From contig JAVHJL010000003.1 of the NCBI GenBank assembly GCA_036971715.1, forward strand, positions 3,038,001 to 3,102,000: a stretch of DNA of 64,000 nucleotides, given 5' to 3'. This DNA comes from Arthrobotrys musiformis (lineage: Eukaryota; Ascomycota; Orbiliomycetes; Orbiliales; Orbiliaceae). Both the position numbers and the translations under genes were made by a program. The notes beneath the pieces are model-generated. The model made no database searches, had not been told where the DNA came from, and saw nothing but the letters and a program-made list of their open reading frames with translations. Numbering within the stretch: the stretch's first letter is position 1; each line of letters starts with the position of its first letter. Shown here piece by piece: positions 1 through 12,057 of this stretch.

Positions 1-957
1 CGGCGCTCTCTGGGCGAAAATCCGTGAAGCTGTCGGAGTTCTGGAGCCTCGGCTGATCACACTCCACATGTTGGCTGTGTTCCGCGGGTGTGTTTGGGCA
101 CAACAGTGAGGGGCTTTTAGTTAGCCGTTCGGTCGGATTACCCCACAATAGATAGGTGGGAAGGAGATTGTGATCGGAGCGTGAAATGGGTCAGCGGCTG
201 TGAGCGACTAACTAGGAGGAAGGCGTCGAAAGATGCGGACCGGATGGTTGATCTTAAATACCAGTGGTTTCGCGGAAGTTGGGACGACAGGAATTGTGGA
301 TGGGTTAAATTCGGCAAGTTGGAGTTCGAAGAAAGGGCCCGAAACCCAAGCTAATTCTGCCAGCCCGGAACAAGCTTGTGATCGGAGCAACGGAGTGGAA
401 AAATGGAATCCAAAGCGGTGTGGGGGACCGGACAATGCATTTGGGCTGCGGGGTGGACGGAGAACTTGCATATATCCAGCAGCTGACTGGGTTCCTATGC
501 TCGAATCCAGGGTCGGTCAGCCGCTTGGCGATGCCATCGAGAAGGTCATCTGTGGCAGCTTGCATAGAACAGCAGGCGGCAAATTAACGTAATAGCTTTC
601 AGAAGTCGACATGTCGGTAGGAATTGTGATCTGACTTCCATGCCACGCCATTCCCGAACACATCCTTTTTAAAAAATGCAGATGGATAAAATGAATAAAA
701 TGATATCGGATAATATTCGAGTAAAATGCATCAGGTAAAATAAGAGTAAAATAAAAAGAAATAGACAACGCCATGCAGACCATGATCATGAAATAATATG
801 CGGGGTATCCTGACTGAAACGAAAAAGAAAAAAAAAAAAAGCTCCAAAGGCTGTGCATGACGCTCAAGAGGTAGAGGAAGAGTATAAACACTCATGTCGG
901 CCACATGTGTAATATAAAACGGTGTAACTTTCAAGTAAGGTGCGGGGGCGGGTCCTG
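1..957. other. no gene recognised, left edge
   Basis: About 950 bases downstream of the EAF7 stop. Open frames of up to 119 codons overlap on both strands, but none resembles a known protein. A poly-A run near 829-840 and A/T-rich sequence at 660-760 look like spacer or 3' untranslated sequence. The 11-mer GTGATCGGAGC occurs twice (about 170 and 377), which I take as chance or a tiny duplication. Confidence 0.5.
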
Positions 958-2191
958 TCATTTTTTCCGCGAGCTTCTTCGCACGGTTTCCTTCTGGACC
1001 TTTGCTTTCTTGCCCTTGGGAGGCGCACGGGTAGAAGCGACCGATCTTGATCGCTTCGTGGAAGCTGGGGACGGCGGCTCCGATTCTTCCCCACTCTCGG
1101 CCTCCTCTTCCTCCTCGCTGCCTTCTTCACTTTCTTCCTCCTCTTCACTATCTTCTCCTTCCTCATCCGTCTCTTCCTCCTCTTCCTCGGGCTCGGGCTC
1201 GGGCTCCTCTTCTTTTTTCTTAGTTGTGGGGCGCCCACGTTTAGCTTGCTGCGGTTTTGGTTTCGCCGCTGCTCTTCCTTTCCCCTTCTTTTTGGTATCC
1301 TCCTTCTTGTCGTCCGGGGCCGGTGTAGACTTCGCTGTCCCTGTACCCGCAGATTTCGCCCTTGTGGCCCTCCCTTTGCGTTTTACCTGAGCAGGTGCGG
1401 CACGTTCTACGCCGGTGTCAGCGAACACATTCATAGATTGGCTGAGTTCATTGGCCAGTAGCTTACCCTCTTCAGTCTCGTCTCCCTCGCTGTTTTCCTC
1501 CTCTTCCTCCTCTTCCTCCTTCTCTTCTTCGACTTCCCTTCGCTTCCCACGCCGTGTCTCTGCTTTGGTCTCCTTCTTGTTCTTTGCGGCTGCTTTCCGA
1601 GAACCAGATTTGGTTGTCGGCTTCTCGTCTTCGGGTTCTGGTGAAGGCTCCGTCGCGTGACGGCGGTCCATTTTCAGGTCGTAGTAATCGATATCTGGGA
1701 GATCGAAATCGGTTGTAGGTGGAGACTCGTATCCATCATCTGTTTCCTCCTATCTATAGTCTTAGTTCACGCCCCAGTTGTCTCGTTCACGGGCTTTGGC
1801 AAGCCTACCTGGTCATCTACCGCATCTAGGTAGTATAGGCTCTCCAGCTTCTTCCATATCCCAGGTATATTCGTATGGGTATCGGCGACACCGTGATTCT
1901 TCATTAAATTCGCGATAGACAGCATCCGAAAGTGTTTGTGCATTCCTAGTAAAATGTCGATTGTCTCCGATAAGTATGTTATCATATAGCCGTAGCACCC
2001 CAGATTGTCGTACCTGCAGGCTTCCATTTTATTATTGCCTTAAAAAGCGTAATTTCTTGCTCGTCCGTCCAATTGTCCGGAGGCGGTGGTAATGACCGTA
2101 GGAAGTCATCCGATGGCTGTGGTTCAGAGGTCGGTCGGATGGCCTTCTTCAGCGTCTCTGCGGCGGGGCCTGTCTTCTTCTTCGGCCCCAT
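958..2191 (-). CDS. EAF7: Chromatin modification-related protein Eaf7 (NuA4 subunit)
   Basis: Subunit of the NuA4 histone acetyltransferase (TINTIN module; MRGBP/Eaf7 family), nuclear. I read three exons: 2191-2014, 1945-1791 and 1749-958, giving about 374 aa. The family core is clear: WTDEQEITLFKAIIKWKPAG at the end of exon 1, then MHKHFRML at the start of exon 2, followed by an HTNIPGIWKKLESLYYLD motif. Joining exons 1 and 2 restores the KPxGMHKHFRM signature exactly. The C-terminal half is an acidic and basic low-complexity tail (Glu runs, Lys/Arg clusters, KRGRP-like AT-hook motif), usual for the family. The second intron would be only 41 nt, so its ends are the weakest part. An ATG 12 bases upstream (2203) is an alternative start. 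The gene is divergent from the gamma-tubulin-complex gene. Confidence 0.85.
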
Positions 2192-2592
2192 TGTGCAGTC
2201 CAAGTATCGTAGCCGTCGTTTCCTAGTGATTCAATTTGGTATCCAAAGATATCTCGGGCTCAGATTGGTGATCTAGGTTGGTCGGGGCTATGGTGTCGTG
2301 AAGAGGGATTATGAAGGTGGAGAGGTTGAAGCTGGCAATAGCAAACAGATGCGCATCGTCGTCATTTGGGTCAACGCGTTTCAATGCGCCAGCCAGCCCA
2401 GCGCCACAAACCTCCAACTAGACCATGTCCATGTGGCACCAGCCTCTAACGAAGGCTTCAAGATGCCTCACCAAAACACCCAACCTTACCCTTGAACTGT
2501 AGCTTTACGGTAGCAGCCCCTCGAATACCTTCCCTACATTGCAGGTTCCCGGCAGGTCATGTTTGTCGGCCGTATACGCGTCCCTTGCTGCA
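2192..2592. promoter_or_regulatory. divergent intergenic promoter, EAF7 / gamma-tubulin complex gene
   Basis: About 400 bases lie between the two start codons, which point away from each other, so both promoters must be here. I see no clear TATA box or named binding site. Confidence 0.5.
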
Positions 2593-5500
2593 ATGGGAAA
2601 GTTCAATCCTTTCGCGCTGCCGGATGATATCTGGTCGTTACCAAAGAGCGATTTGGTGGCTCAGATTCCCGAGGAGTCTTTGTTCCAAAGAGATTTGGAA
2701 AAGCGTGAGATGCCTTTTTATAGAATACTGGCCTCATAGGTGATATGTAATGCTAACTGTCGAAATAGTCCTTCAGTTGGATTCGCCATTTGAGATTACC
2801 TTAAACCCGAAAACCGAGAGTCTCTTTGCTTCTTCACCATGGGGTGAACTATTCCCGCCGCTGAGCTTCCCACAACGAGATGCTCCTCCCCAAGAGCCGG
2901 AGCCCCTCGACTCCGCTGATGTCGACAGCGGCCTCGGTGCTGGCGATGACCCGTGGCTTGATGTATCATCTACGAGCTCCAACGAAAAGGTTGTTGCAAA
3001 GCTCGGCACACATCACGTGAACAAATGTTAATGTTGATTGTTAGGGCCAATTGATATCATGGGAGACCTTTCTGTCCCAAAGACCGCATAATCGGGCGAA
3101 TCCATTCGTTACCGAAGCTAGATATCATGTTATAGATGCTATGATTCAGCGATATGATGACGATGGCACATCGGAGGAACCCCCAAAGAACATTATTCAG
3201 ACTGACGTTCTGATATATGTAAGGTTTCTATACATTCGTTTTTATAGAATACTACTAACTTCCCAGTGTCTTTTGCATTTGGTCCAAGGATGGGATTCGA
3301 TGCTTTTCAAATTCAACGAGCAGAAGGGGGAGTTTGAGATGGCCAAGGAAGATATACGGCTATCTGGGACGTCGGTTGGCTTGACGCAAAAGTAAGAACT
3401 GCGTCTAATTAACCGTTCGAGGGTTTTGGCTGATCAAATTACAGCCTTATTTTACAGTACCTAAAATGTGGCAACCGCCTAAGGGCCCTCCAGGCATTTG
3501 CTAAAACCGTCTACGGGGATATCGGGTTGGTTGGAACTATCTATCATTGCAATAAAGCTCCTCTGACACGTTTATTTAGGTCTTGTTGCAAAACCCGGGT
3601 CGGGCTGGCGCATTGTATTCGGATTATTACCGTTGCAGTCCAGAACCGACTGGCGGTTCTTTTCACAAACATTCAAAGTGTCCTCCAACTTGACGATATT
3701 ATCAGAGTCCCGACATTGATCCTTGAGGCATTACTGAAGATTGTAGAAAGGGTAAAGGACGCGAGACTAGATTTCCACTTATTATCCGCCACATTTGAGC
3801 AGATACAGCAGTCAGAATATAAGAGCGACTGGCTGCGACATCTGCTTTTGTTAATGCTTCAACGAATTACTCGCCCTTGGCTGACGATGGTATCGAAGGC
3901 CATTGGCGTTACGGTGGAGAAAACACCATTCGTGGATGATATTTTTGGAGACGAGAGTTTCTTCATCGAACTTGGTGACTCTGTCCTAGGGGAGGGAGAA
4001 GAGGAACCACATGCCGACTTGGTGAGTGCTCCGTCTCTACTTATCTCTACTTCACACTCTGACGATAGATTAGATATTCGCCTCTTCTAATATTCCGTCA
4101 TTCCTCATGCTAGAAGAAGCAGAGCGAATCCACGAAACATCAAGGGGATTAAGATTGTTGCGACGGTTCCACCCTAACCATCCACTTTTAAGTGACCATG
4201 CAGTCGAAAGAGTAAATATGCGGTGGAGTTTTTCGTGGGATGAGCTGCAAACGTAAGAAACACAAGACCAACAGATTGACGCAAGGCTAATTATCTTGTA
4301 GAATCGACCTTGAAGCTGCAGCTCATGAGAAACGCCTCCAGCTCGCTATGCAAGCGTTCAACTTCACGAAAAGGCCCCGCTTCTCGAGGCTGCCCGTCAT
4401 GCAACTTGGGATCTATGACGGGTTTTCGTTTGATTTTATCGGGAAGTCTGAGGAGGAAATCAATGCCAGCCTTGCCGCATCTCTGGAAAACATGAACTTC
4501 GAGCCTCAGCGAGTGTTTGGATTCGAAGGGGCAGCCGACGACAACTTGGGAAATGAAGCGCTGACTGTTGAGCCTATAACATCCAACCAACCGGTGACAG
4601 CGAGATACCCACCTCCCTTGTCGGTCACGTTCTCACTATCTATCAACCCGATCCTCCAGGCTCAAGCCCGGCTAACGAACATGGCATGTATGCGATTGCT
4701 TTTTAAAGAAAAGCGTGTACAAAACCAGTACGAGCTGCTCCATAGTTTCTTGCTCTTTGGGGACGGTGTATATGTCTCTCGACTATCGGCTGCACTATTT
4801 AGTGAAGAACTCGCAAGTGGGACTACAAATTCTGGTATTAGGTCAGGGATTGCAGCCGGAGGGTGGGGTCTACAACTTGGTGTGCGAAACGACTGGCCAC
4901 CCGCATCGTCTGAATTAAGACTAGCTTTGATGGGGATCATGGCTGAGTGTTATGCAGGTGGGATAGGAAAGGGGACGGGCCACAAAGAAAACGACGACCT
5001 TCCAGGTGGCCTCAGTTTCTCTGTGCGAGAAATGACCGAAGAGGAGGAAGATAAGTGTAAGAATCCGGATTCACTTGAGGCATTGGATTTTCTTCAGGTT
5101 AGCTACCGGCCGAAAAGTCCATACGATGCTGTCATTGATTCAGTGAGCTTGGTCAAGTATGACCGACTCTTCAAACATTTGCTACGGATGATACGCATGG
5201 TCTACGTAGTCAACAGACTATTCGAGTATACGAATATCGGACGAGGGAAGGAGGAATCAGCAACAAATCCTATCATCCTACGATTCCGAATCGAGGCCCA
5301 CTTCTTCGTCTCGACCCTCGCGAAGTACATGTTTGAAACAGGGGTAGAAACGGTCTGGAAGGAGTTTGCAAAAAAGCTCGACGAAATCGAACGTAGGCTT
5401 GAAAAGTACGATATTTCAGATAGATACGGGGAGATGGAGAGTTTGGGGCAACTAGCGGCATACCACAACAGCTGTCTTGACCAGATGCTCTTTGCAACAA

Positions 5501-5862
5501 TGCTGCGTTTGAGACAGCAGCCGGTGTTGAATCTGATTGAAGAAATTTTTGGCATGGTTTTGAAGTTCGCAAAGATGGTTCGGTTGCAGCATATAGGAGC
5601 TGTGGATCCGTTGACGCCAATGGATAACTCGGCGTTTGGGAAGTTGTATGGGAAGTTCAGGAAGCGCGTTGGGATCTTTATCAATGTGGCCCGGGCGTTG
5701 AGCGAGAGACGGGGCTACGGTGGGTTGGCAAAAAGGGAGTCGGATCGGAGCAAGGATGCTTTCAGGGGCCCTGGAGATGCAGCCGAGGGTGGGGCGTTGG
5801 GACAACTTCTGGTCAAGTTGGAGATGTCAACGTACTACGTTGACGCGGCCAAGAAACTATAA
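2593..5862 (+). CDS. Gamma-tubulin complex component, GCP5/GCP6 type (Spc97/Spc98 family)
   Basis: Part of the gamma-tubulin ring complex that nucleates microtubules at the spindle pole body. My model has seven exons: 2593-2704, 2769-2989 (or 3016), 3045-3218, 3267-3391, 3445-4021, 4074-4252 and 4302-5862, about 980-990 aa. The first intron has GTGAGA and a TGCTAAC branch site. The large last exon carries the GRIP2-like part, including SFLLFGDGVYVSRLSAALF, the place where GCP proteins have their LLxxGDF motif, and a long helical C-terminus. The N-terminus is family-poor and acidic. The length and weak N-terminal similarity suggest the GCP5/GCP6 (S. pombe Alp16-like) branch rather than GCP2/3, but I cannot decide the paralogue. 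The exon 2 end is uncertain: both candidate donors are weak or make a very short intron. Confidence 0.75.
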
Positions 5863-6334
5863 GCAGTTTTTAGCGATAGTATTCGGGAGCGGGGTTTTAG
5901 GTTGATTAAACTACTACCTATGTTATTTATTCGTGTATATATGGGCTAAAGTTGGTGAATTGGGAAACAAACCGTGAGCTTATGCCCAGTGAAATTGGCG
6001 GTATCATCTCGCTATACAACAGAATTCCAAACCATCAAGTGTCACAAATTAACCGCCCATATCCACAATGCAAATTAGCAAAAGTTATAATCAACTTATT
6101 ACTAGTACTCTAGAGGATTTTCCAAAATCAGGAATAAAGTCAAATTGCGCCGGTCTACTAGCTAATTCAATAATTAGGTATCTATACAGTCCCACAAGCA
6201 AACACAGGTCATGACATCGTGAAGCCTTCAACAGTAAATGTAATTAATAAATATATATGCAGAAATTGTAACCCAGAGACTCCTTCCCACTGCCCTCAAG
6301 CAAACAAAAAAAAAAAAAAAAAATAGATATCTTC
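5863..6334. other. convergent intergenic spacer
   Basis: A/T-rich spacer between two convergent genes. It ends in a run of about 17 A residues near 6306-6322. No coding signal. Confidence 0.5.
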
Positions 6335-6853
6335 TTAGAAAAGCCAGCCAACGGGGAATATCATAAACAGAGCCCCTCCGACGCTACCAATTATCAACAA
6401 AGCAACGAGGAATCCTGGTGGCGAAATGGTATTTAAACCCACTGCATCGAACGCCGGAAAGCCAGCCGTGAGACTTTGGCGGAGGATTTCCTTCTCTTCT
6501 TCACTGAAAGTTACGGTCTGAACCTCAATGGTTTGCGTGACTTCTCTGGGGGCGAGTGATATCGATCTCGCTGAAAGTCCATCGCCTGATAATTCGATCT
6601 TATCGTCACTAATGCCCCATTGGCGCGACTCATCAAACAGAGGAGACTCTGGTTCGACTATAAATGCTGCAAGTCGTTTGCGAAGAAAGCCGTTTAGAGA
6701 GTCGAGGAGAGATGCCTGTTCGGCATGGTGGCTTTCTTTGAGTGTCGTGATCTGGCTGACTTCTTGATTTGAATTCGGGATTGGGCCAGCCAAGGCTTGT
6801 AGCCCAAAGATTCCAGCAGAGAGGAAAATTGATAATGTCTTGAAAGAAACCAT
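6335..6853 (-). CDS. Hypothetical small secretory-pathway protein with C-terminal membrane segment
   Basis: Single-exon frame of 172 aa; I do not recognise a family. The N-terminus (MVSFKTLSIFLSAGIFGLQA then LAGP) is a convincing signal peptide with cleavage near residue 22. The middle is charged and Glu/Gln-rich, without a Cys pattern. The last 30 residues hold a Gly/Ile-rich hydrophobic stretch (about 148-170) that ends the protein at WLF, which could be a transmembrane helix or tail anchor. The start follows a T-run on the plus strand just upstream (6858-6870). It sits at the edge of the gene-poor accessory stretch with other secreted-protein genes. A GPI signal is less likely because the hydrophobic tail contains several Gly and Pro residues and no obvious small-residue cleavage site. 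Confidence 0.5.
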   Translation of the reverse strand: MVSFKTLSIFLSAGIFGLQALAGPIPNSNQEVSQITTLKESHHAEQASLLDSLNGFLRKRLAAFIVEPESPLFDESRQWGISDDKIELSGDGLSARSISLAPREVTQTIEVQTVTFSEEEKEILRQSLTAGFPAFDAVGLNTISPPGFLVALLIIGSVGGALFMIFPVGWLF

Positions 6854-8328
6854 TTGAAGTTTTTTTTTTTTGAAAGAGTGTCGTGAGTTGATATAATATT
6901 AAGTTTGAAAGTCGGAAGGTTGAATGAAACGAATGTAAAGAACGACTGAAAGCTTGACTGGTCAACAGCCTGTGTCACGCTGCTCAGCAGGCGTAAATGG
7001 AAAGTACTTCGAGTACCGAATATAGGATAGATTTTCGAGGTCTTAAAAATCGTAAACCAGGTAAAATCCCAAGTTTAGGGGTCACATTGTAGTTATATAG
7101 AACTCGGGCGCCAAATGATGTGCCAACAAATGCACAGCTGTCGGAGAATAAGGCTGCATCGGTCATCGAAACTATATTTCAGATAACCCCAGTATAAAGT
7201 GGCATGATATTTGAAATCACTTAAAGGCGAGGGGATGTCTGCGCACTAATTATGTTCCGATTCAAGAAGCCTCGCAATGGATCTGGAACGGTTTTTTCTT
7301 CTTTCCATCTGTTCCGTAAAGTTTTCCCGTCCCCGTGGTTCATAAACGCCCATTCTGTCAATCTATCTGCGCACCATATGGAATCCGCCGGTGCCGGAAT
7401 TTTTCTGGAAAATGGAGAAAGCTTAGCCGGTTCGATCTAGGTCAACTGCTGGCTAAAACGTCTTTAAAACTTCTTCCCCCCGTCCAGCGTAGGCATTTTT
7501 ATTTCTCCCGGCCAAAAGTCAACGAGAGGTCGAGAACGTGGCGTTGAATGTGTTGATATGGGGCTCGGAGATGTCGCACCATGTTTCGAAAAATGCGACA
7601 GGGGCTTCTTGACAGAGCTTAGCAGGGTCAAGACGTATCATCGGATCCAAGAGGTTGTATTCTGCATTGCATCTAAAAATGGGATCTGGAATTAAAAGAA
7701 AATCGTCATTGTGCGTATTTTAGTCTTCGAGACTGTTGTGCATTTGAGCGACAGGCACGGCAGGCTATGGTTTTTGAGGTTGAGTTGCGTATGTGTTGGA
7801 TCTTCAACGGTTGATCCCTGCCTCCTTTGTTCTGTAAAGAAAATTTTGCTCATCGCGAAGGATGTGGAATGTCGAACTTTCCTTTGAAGGGAGAACGTGT
7901 TCGACGATAGGTAACCGGATAACGATGCGGACACGTCGATTTTAATACCATAAGAATGCCTTGAGTTTAAGGAAGCCATTGGTCGAAACATCATGCGATT
8001 TGGTTTGCTCCTCGTGAAGCTATTCAACATCTAACACACCCTTGTCAAAAACCGTCCTCAACGCAGATTTCGTTGATGACTGGGTGTATCAAAATGACGA
8101 CAGGTCTATCAAACCATGGTCTTTTGCAACGATTTTGAGCTCAATAGATAGCTAAATGATGGGACTACTAGGCAAACCAATAATGGGAGAAGTTGGCAAA
8201 ATATTGACCGAGATAACAAGGATTTCTTTTGTAGAGGACTGGCTTTACATCCCGGTTCCTCCAAAAAGAAAAAAAAAAGAAGCCAATCTAATGCGGATGC
8301 ATCTACTGCTTCTCAAGAAGGGATGAGA
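6854..8328. other. no gene recognised
   Basis: About 1.5 kb upstream of the small secretory protein gene and up to the tRNA-Lys. The longest open frame (7692-8030, minus, 112 codons) has no signal peptide, domain or codon character I trust. It probably includes the promoter of the minus-strand gene ending at 6335. Confidence 0.5.
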
Positions 8329-8423
8329 AGCCCGATGCGGGGGTCGAACCCGCAGCCTTAAGATTGCTTTAAGCCTCGAAGAGGATTAAGAGTCTTACGC
8401 TCTACCGATTGAGCTAACCGGGC
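8329..8423 (-). tRNA. tRNA-Lys (CTT) with 22-nt intron
   Basis: The minus strand folds as a full tRNA. The acceptor arm is GCCCGGT with ATCGGGC, the D arm is GCTCAATCGGTAGAGC, the anticodon stem is TAAGA/TCTTA around loop CTCTTAA (anticodon CTT, U33 present), and the T arm is GCGGGTTCGACCCCCGC. The discriminator base is T. The gene is 95 nt, so a 22-nt intron follows position 37, the canonical nuclear intron site. The intron contains the small hairpin CCTCTTCGAGG. All universal bases I can check are present, so this looks functional. Confidence 0.95.
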
Positions 8424-9515
8424 AGATTGTAGCTTGTTGGAGACACGACAGTCAAAATTCTGTATATAATCCCTTTAGAACCTGCGATCTAGCTAGAAAC
8501 CTACTGAACAGTTCAAGAGAACGCTTAGTCTGGGTCACTGTGGACGCTGAAGGCCAACAGTCTGTCAACGGGCAAATTTAGGCGGAGGTTTTTAGACTTT
8601 TGGGTAAATCTTTTCGGCTAAGGTTTCCAATACGTAACTGACTGACTTTAGACAAATACAATATGAAAGACCCCAAAGGAACTCTTAAACTGGTCCTACT
8701 CAAATTTAAATGCGAACCCATAGAATAAAATTTTCATATGGGCTGCCAACCCTCAATTGCTTAACGATACACTTCGAAAAATATATATTATCTTACACAT
8801 GCGTCACAGTTATATACGTTATTTTTTATTCCTTTTCAGGGTTATCAACGTTAGCTAGGCCTGTTTGAGTATAAAACTTTGGAAATACCGGATAGTCTGG
8901 GGAACACCAAGTGGTCCGGAAAATTAACACATGAAAAGCGACACCTCCAAGACTACTAATATGAGATGACAAAGCTGTTTGAATTGGCACGAGATATAGC
9001 ATCCCTTACGTGGCGGTTACTATTTATAGTATCTATTGATGCAATCCTCTATACATCATTGCGTTTTCCCTTGCATTGGGACAAGTCTTATTTGAACCAC
9101 AACATGGCAAGGGTATTGAGGAATAATTTGTAACACTCGTAGGTCACAGCTTGAGGTTATCACTAATTGAGGGCACGGCTCCCCGATGTTACAAGTTTGG
9201 TCCAGTAAATAATTATTGGTAAGGACCGACACCATCCTCTCGTATGCCGGAGCATGATTTTCTAAAGTATAGACTACCCGAGGGCTAACTCTTTGGTGTA
9301 TAATCTGCAGGAGAAGCTATAGGGATGTCAAAATGTCGATATCACGATGTTGGTGATATATCGATTTGTATTTGATTTCAACAAGTGATATTACTAATTA
9401 AGGAGTGTATGTAACAAGAAGGGAAACAAAAACTCCTCCCAATGCTATGCTTTCAGTTATGTATGTGTATGATAATCATGAGTCGTGATGCTGTGTTTCC
9501 GAAGTTAACCATCTT
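8424..9515. other. no gene recognised
   Basis: About 1.1 kb of A/T-rich DNA without a plausible frame, between the tRNA-Lys and the 3' end of the NIS1-like gene. Confidence 0.5.
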
Positions 9516-10029
9516 TTATGGCTTGCTTGTAACGTAGCTGGTCGAGGTCGTGTCACCAATAGTGATCGTAACGTTGTATGTGACCAAAGTCTGCGCATCG
9601 GCGGCGCCAAAGAGGGAGAAAATGGCGGCAGTGTATGTCGCCTTGCCCTTTGGAGTGGTGCTTGGGATCGAGGTCCAGTGTGGAATACGGGTGAGAATGT
9701 TGGATTTTTCGGGTCCAAGGTACCACGAGTCGGTGACCTGTCCGAGGGCTCCTGGGAAACCCTTTCCGGGTGCGACACCGACAGCAATGGCGATATCGTC
9801 TAAGAATTATCACATGATTAGTAATTTGTAAAAATGTAACCTTGACTTGCAGTCAAGCAAAAGCACTGCGGGAACACATACCAACTGATTGGATGTAGTT
9901 TGCAGTATTGATATAAAAGTTGAACCCATCACCTGGCTTTATGGTAGCCGGGGCCGAAATGCCAGTGATAATGGCGGAGGAGAGGCCGAAGGTGGCAGCG
10001 GCAGAGATGAGGAGGCTTGAGAAATGCAT
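9516..10029 (-). CDS. NIS1-like small secreted effector protein
   Basis: Two exons (10029-9882 and 9799-9516; intron with GTATGT donor) encode 143 aa. The N-terminus is a signal peptide of about 18 residues (MHFSSLLISAAATFGLSSA). The mature part resembles the fungal NIS1 family of secreted proteins first described in Colletotrichum: an ITGISAPATIKPGD start, IQSVDDIAIAVGVAPG, GPEKSN, TTPKGKATYTAAIFSLFGA, then VTITIGDTTSTSYV near the end. Established knowledge is that NIS1 proteins are apoplastic effectors conserved widely in fungi and act on plant immune-associated kinases. Whether this copy does so is inference. The gene is isolated among spacer DNA, as is common for effectors. No other domain is present. 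Confidence 0.75.
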
Positions 10030-12057
10030 TGTGTTTGAAGATATTAAATGCAAAGTTGCTCGAGGCGGTAAAAGTATCTGAATTAAATTATTCAAAGAGA
10101 TTTGGAGACTAATTCCCACGAGTAATGTGTAGATGCGATCGGATGATGATGAGAGTAAAGAATTTATAACAGTTCTGGGCAATGCTACGACTTTATATAC
10201 ACAAGTGGTATCAAAAGAGCAACACCGTAGATGACGAATGCCAGGGCCGTGGACAATTTTCTCCTTCGATATACCATCTTTACTACGGCTGAATGTCACA
10301 AAAAGCAAAACATGACTAAACGTTATTCACCTATCACCATATGAAGTCATGATTAGGAGATGCGGGGAGATACTATCCCGAAGGAACCGCACGACTAAAA
10401 TGTTGGTGGGAATTTTGGATCGGCTGAGTCCATGAGGCTCTAGGGACGATCCGATGCTACCCTGTGGGGTAACATGCCGCCGGTAGTGGCTGAATGCTAA
10501 GAATAGCCAAGAATGGTGCCATGTGCAACTGAGCCCGCGGAAAAAATTTAGAAGCCATAGAAATACTAACCCATGGGAGAATCCGAATACCTCTGTCGTT
10601 CGGAGGGTAATGCTCAAGATGGAAATCCTTTAGGTGGCCACCGCACCCTAGTGGAAAGCTGAATGTTGGATGCAACGTTGTGCTATTCTAAGCATCGACA
10701 TCGCTAACCCGTGATGGATATTGAACTTCATAGCATCAACGATTAGACGTAGAATAATCTGAACTAAAAGAGACGATCGGGAAATTTTAGGCTTTATGAT
10801 ACCAAAGGCTCCACACTGCGGAGCTCGGAAATATCAAGGCCTAACCAGCACTTGCCGAGACAAAAACCCTGTACTTACATTCGGTTAAGATTTTCGATGC
10901 ACACTTTTAAATTTTGACTTGGCTTGCACCAACCCGATTCAAAAACAAGCGTTGCAAGCTCTGCTCAAGAATTGATTACAATTCTAGGGTGGGCCATATA
11001 AACGTCAGACCCTTGGCCACGTGCAGGATCTCGCATGCACGAAAGCTAACTACCATGGCACCATTGCGTTCGGCTGGACTGGTATCGTCCTATGAAGATC
11101 GGGATATGCGCATATAGAGGGCTTAGCAAAAAAAGTTTCGAATGCTTCAGGCTAAACTATTAACTGGTGCGACAGTCGAACACTCGAACTCCAAGTCCGC
11201 CGATTGATGAAGTATATGTTATAACGCTCCGCCCAATACATCTAGATCTTTGCTCAAACGTCTTGTGGTCGCTATTTTACTTTCTTCTCCATGTCCAGCC
11301 CTGGGCCCCAAATATACTGGAATGTATTTGTGCTCTTTTTGTTTCAGTACTGCCAACTTAGAAACTTTACGATTTTACTTCCCAGCTACCAATACCTCTA
11401 ATCTGCTATTTCGTAGGTATACAGGCCGGCTAGTGCCTATACCAAATAAATAAACCTTCAATAAATCCCACAATAGATAAGCTCATGACAATTTATAGCT
11501 AACAAGTGAGTAGGTGGGCTAGTACATATAGTAGTGGGAAGCACCCCAAAATCCCCCCCAAGTTCGATCCCCTAATGAAAGTGTGTGCTACGACTAGAAA
11601 CCATAGAAAATTTAAAAAAATCCTTATATTTAAAAAATTAATCCAGCCATAATGCAGTCATTTCGTACGGACCGGCAACATCACAATCGTATCTGCGACA
11701 TGCGGTAGAACGTTCGAACAATTCTTAGAAATAGGAGACAGATGCCCTAGCGGTGCGAGCTTCTAAATGTTTAGCGGGAACGATTTTAGGCATGTAATTA
11801 AGTGGTTAGTACCAATATGACGGCATGGAATAGTGTCTAAAGCTGTAGGCCCTGTCCATGATGCGGGGAGGGATCCACAATCTAGCCGAGAATACTCCCA
11901 GCCGATACTCCGCGATGACTAATGAAATCCTATCCAGCAGCATATTAATATGTATTTTCCACAGATGAGCTTCAGGATAATTCGTTTCTGTTTAATTTTA
12001 TCAAAATAAACGTCGAAAACAAACCCTTCGAGATTACAGACAATTTTTGCTGCAATT
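10030..12057. other. no gene recognised
   Basis: Two kilobases upstream of both the NIS1-like gene (minus) and the oxidoreductase gene (plus), so both promoters lie inside. Only short overlapping open frames occur. No repeat or tRNA was recognised. Confidence 0.5.

Noticed and set aside
233..592. 119-codon plus-strand frame at the left edge
   Set aside because: Two other frames are open over the same bases and none has recognisable features.
905..1390. Ser/Pro-rich plus-strand frame opposite EAF7
   Set aside because: Antisense of the acidic EAF7 tail; poly-Ser comes from reversed Glu codons.
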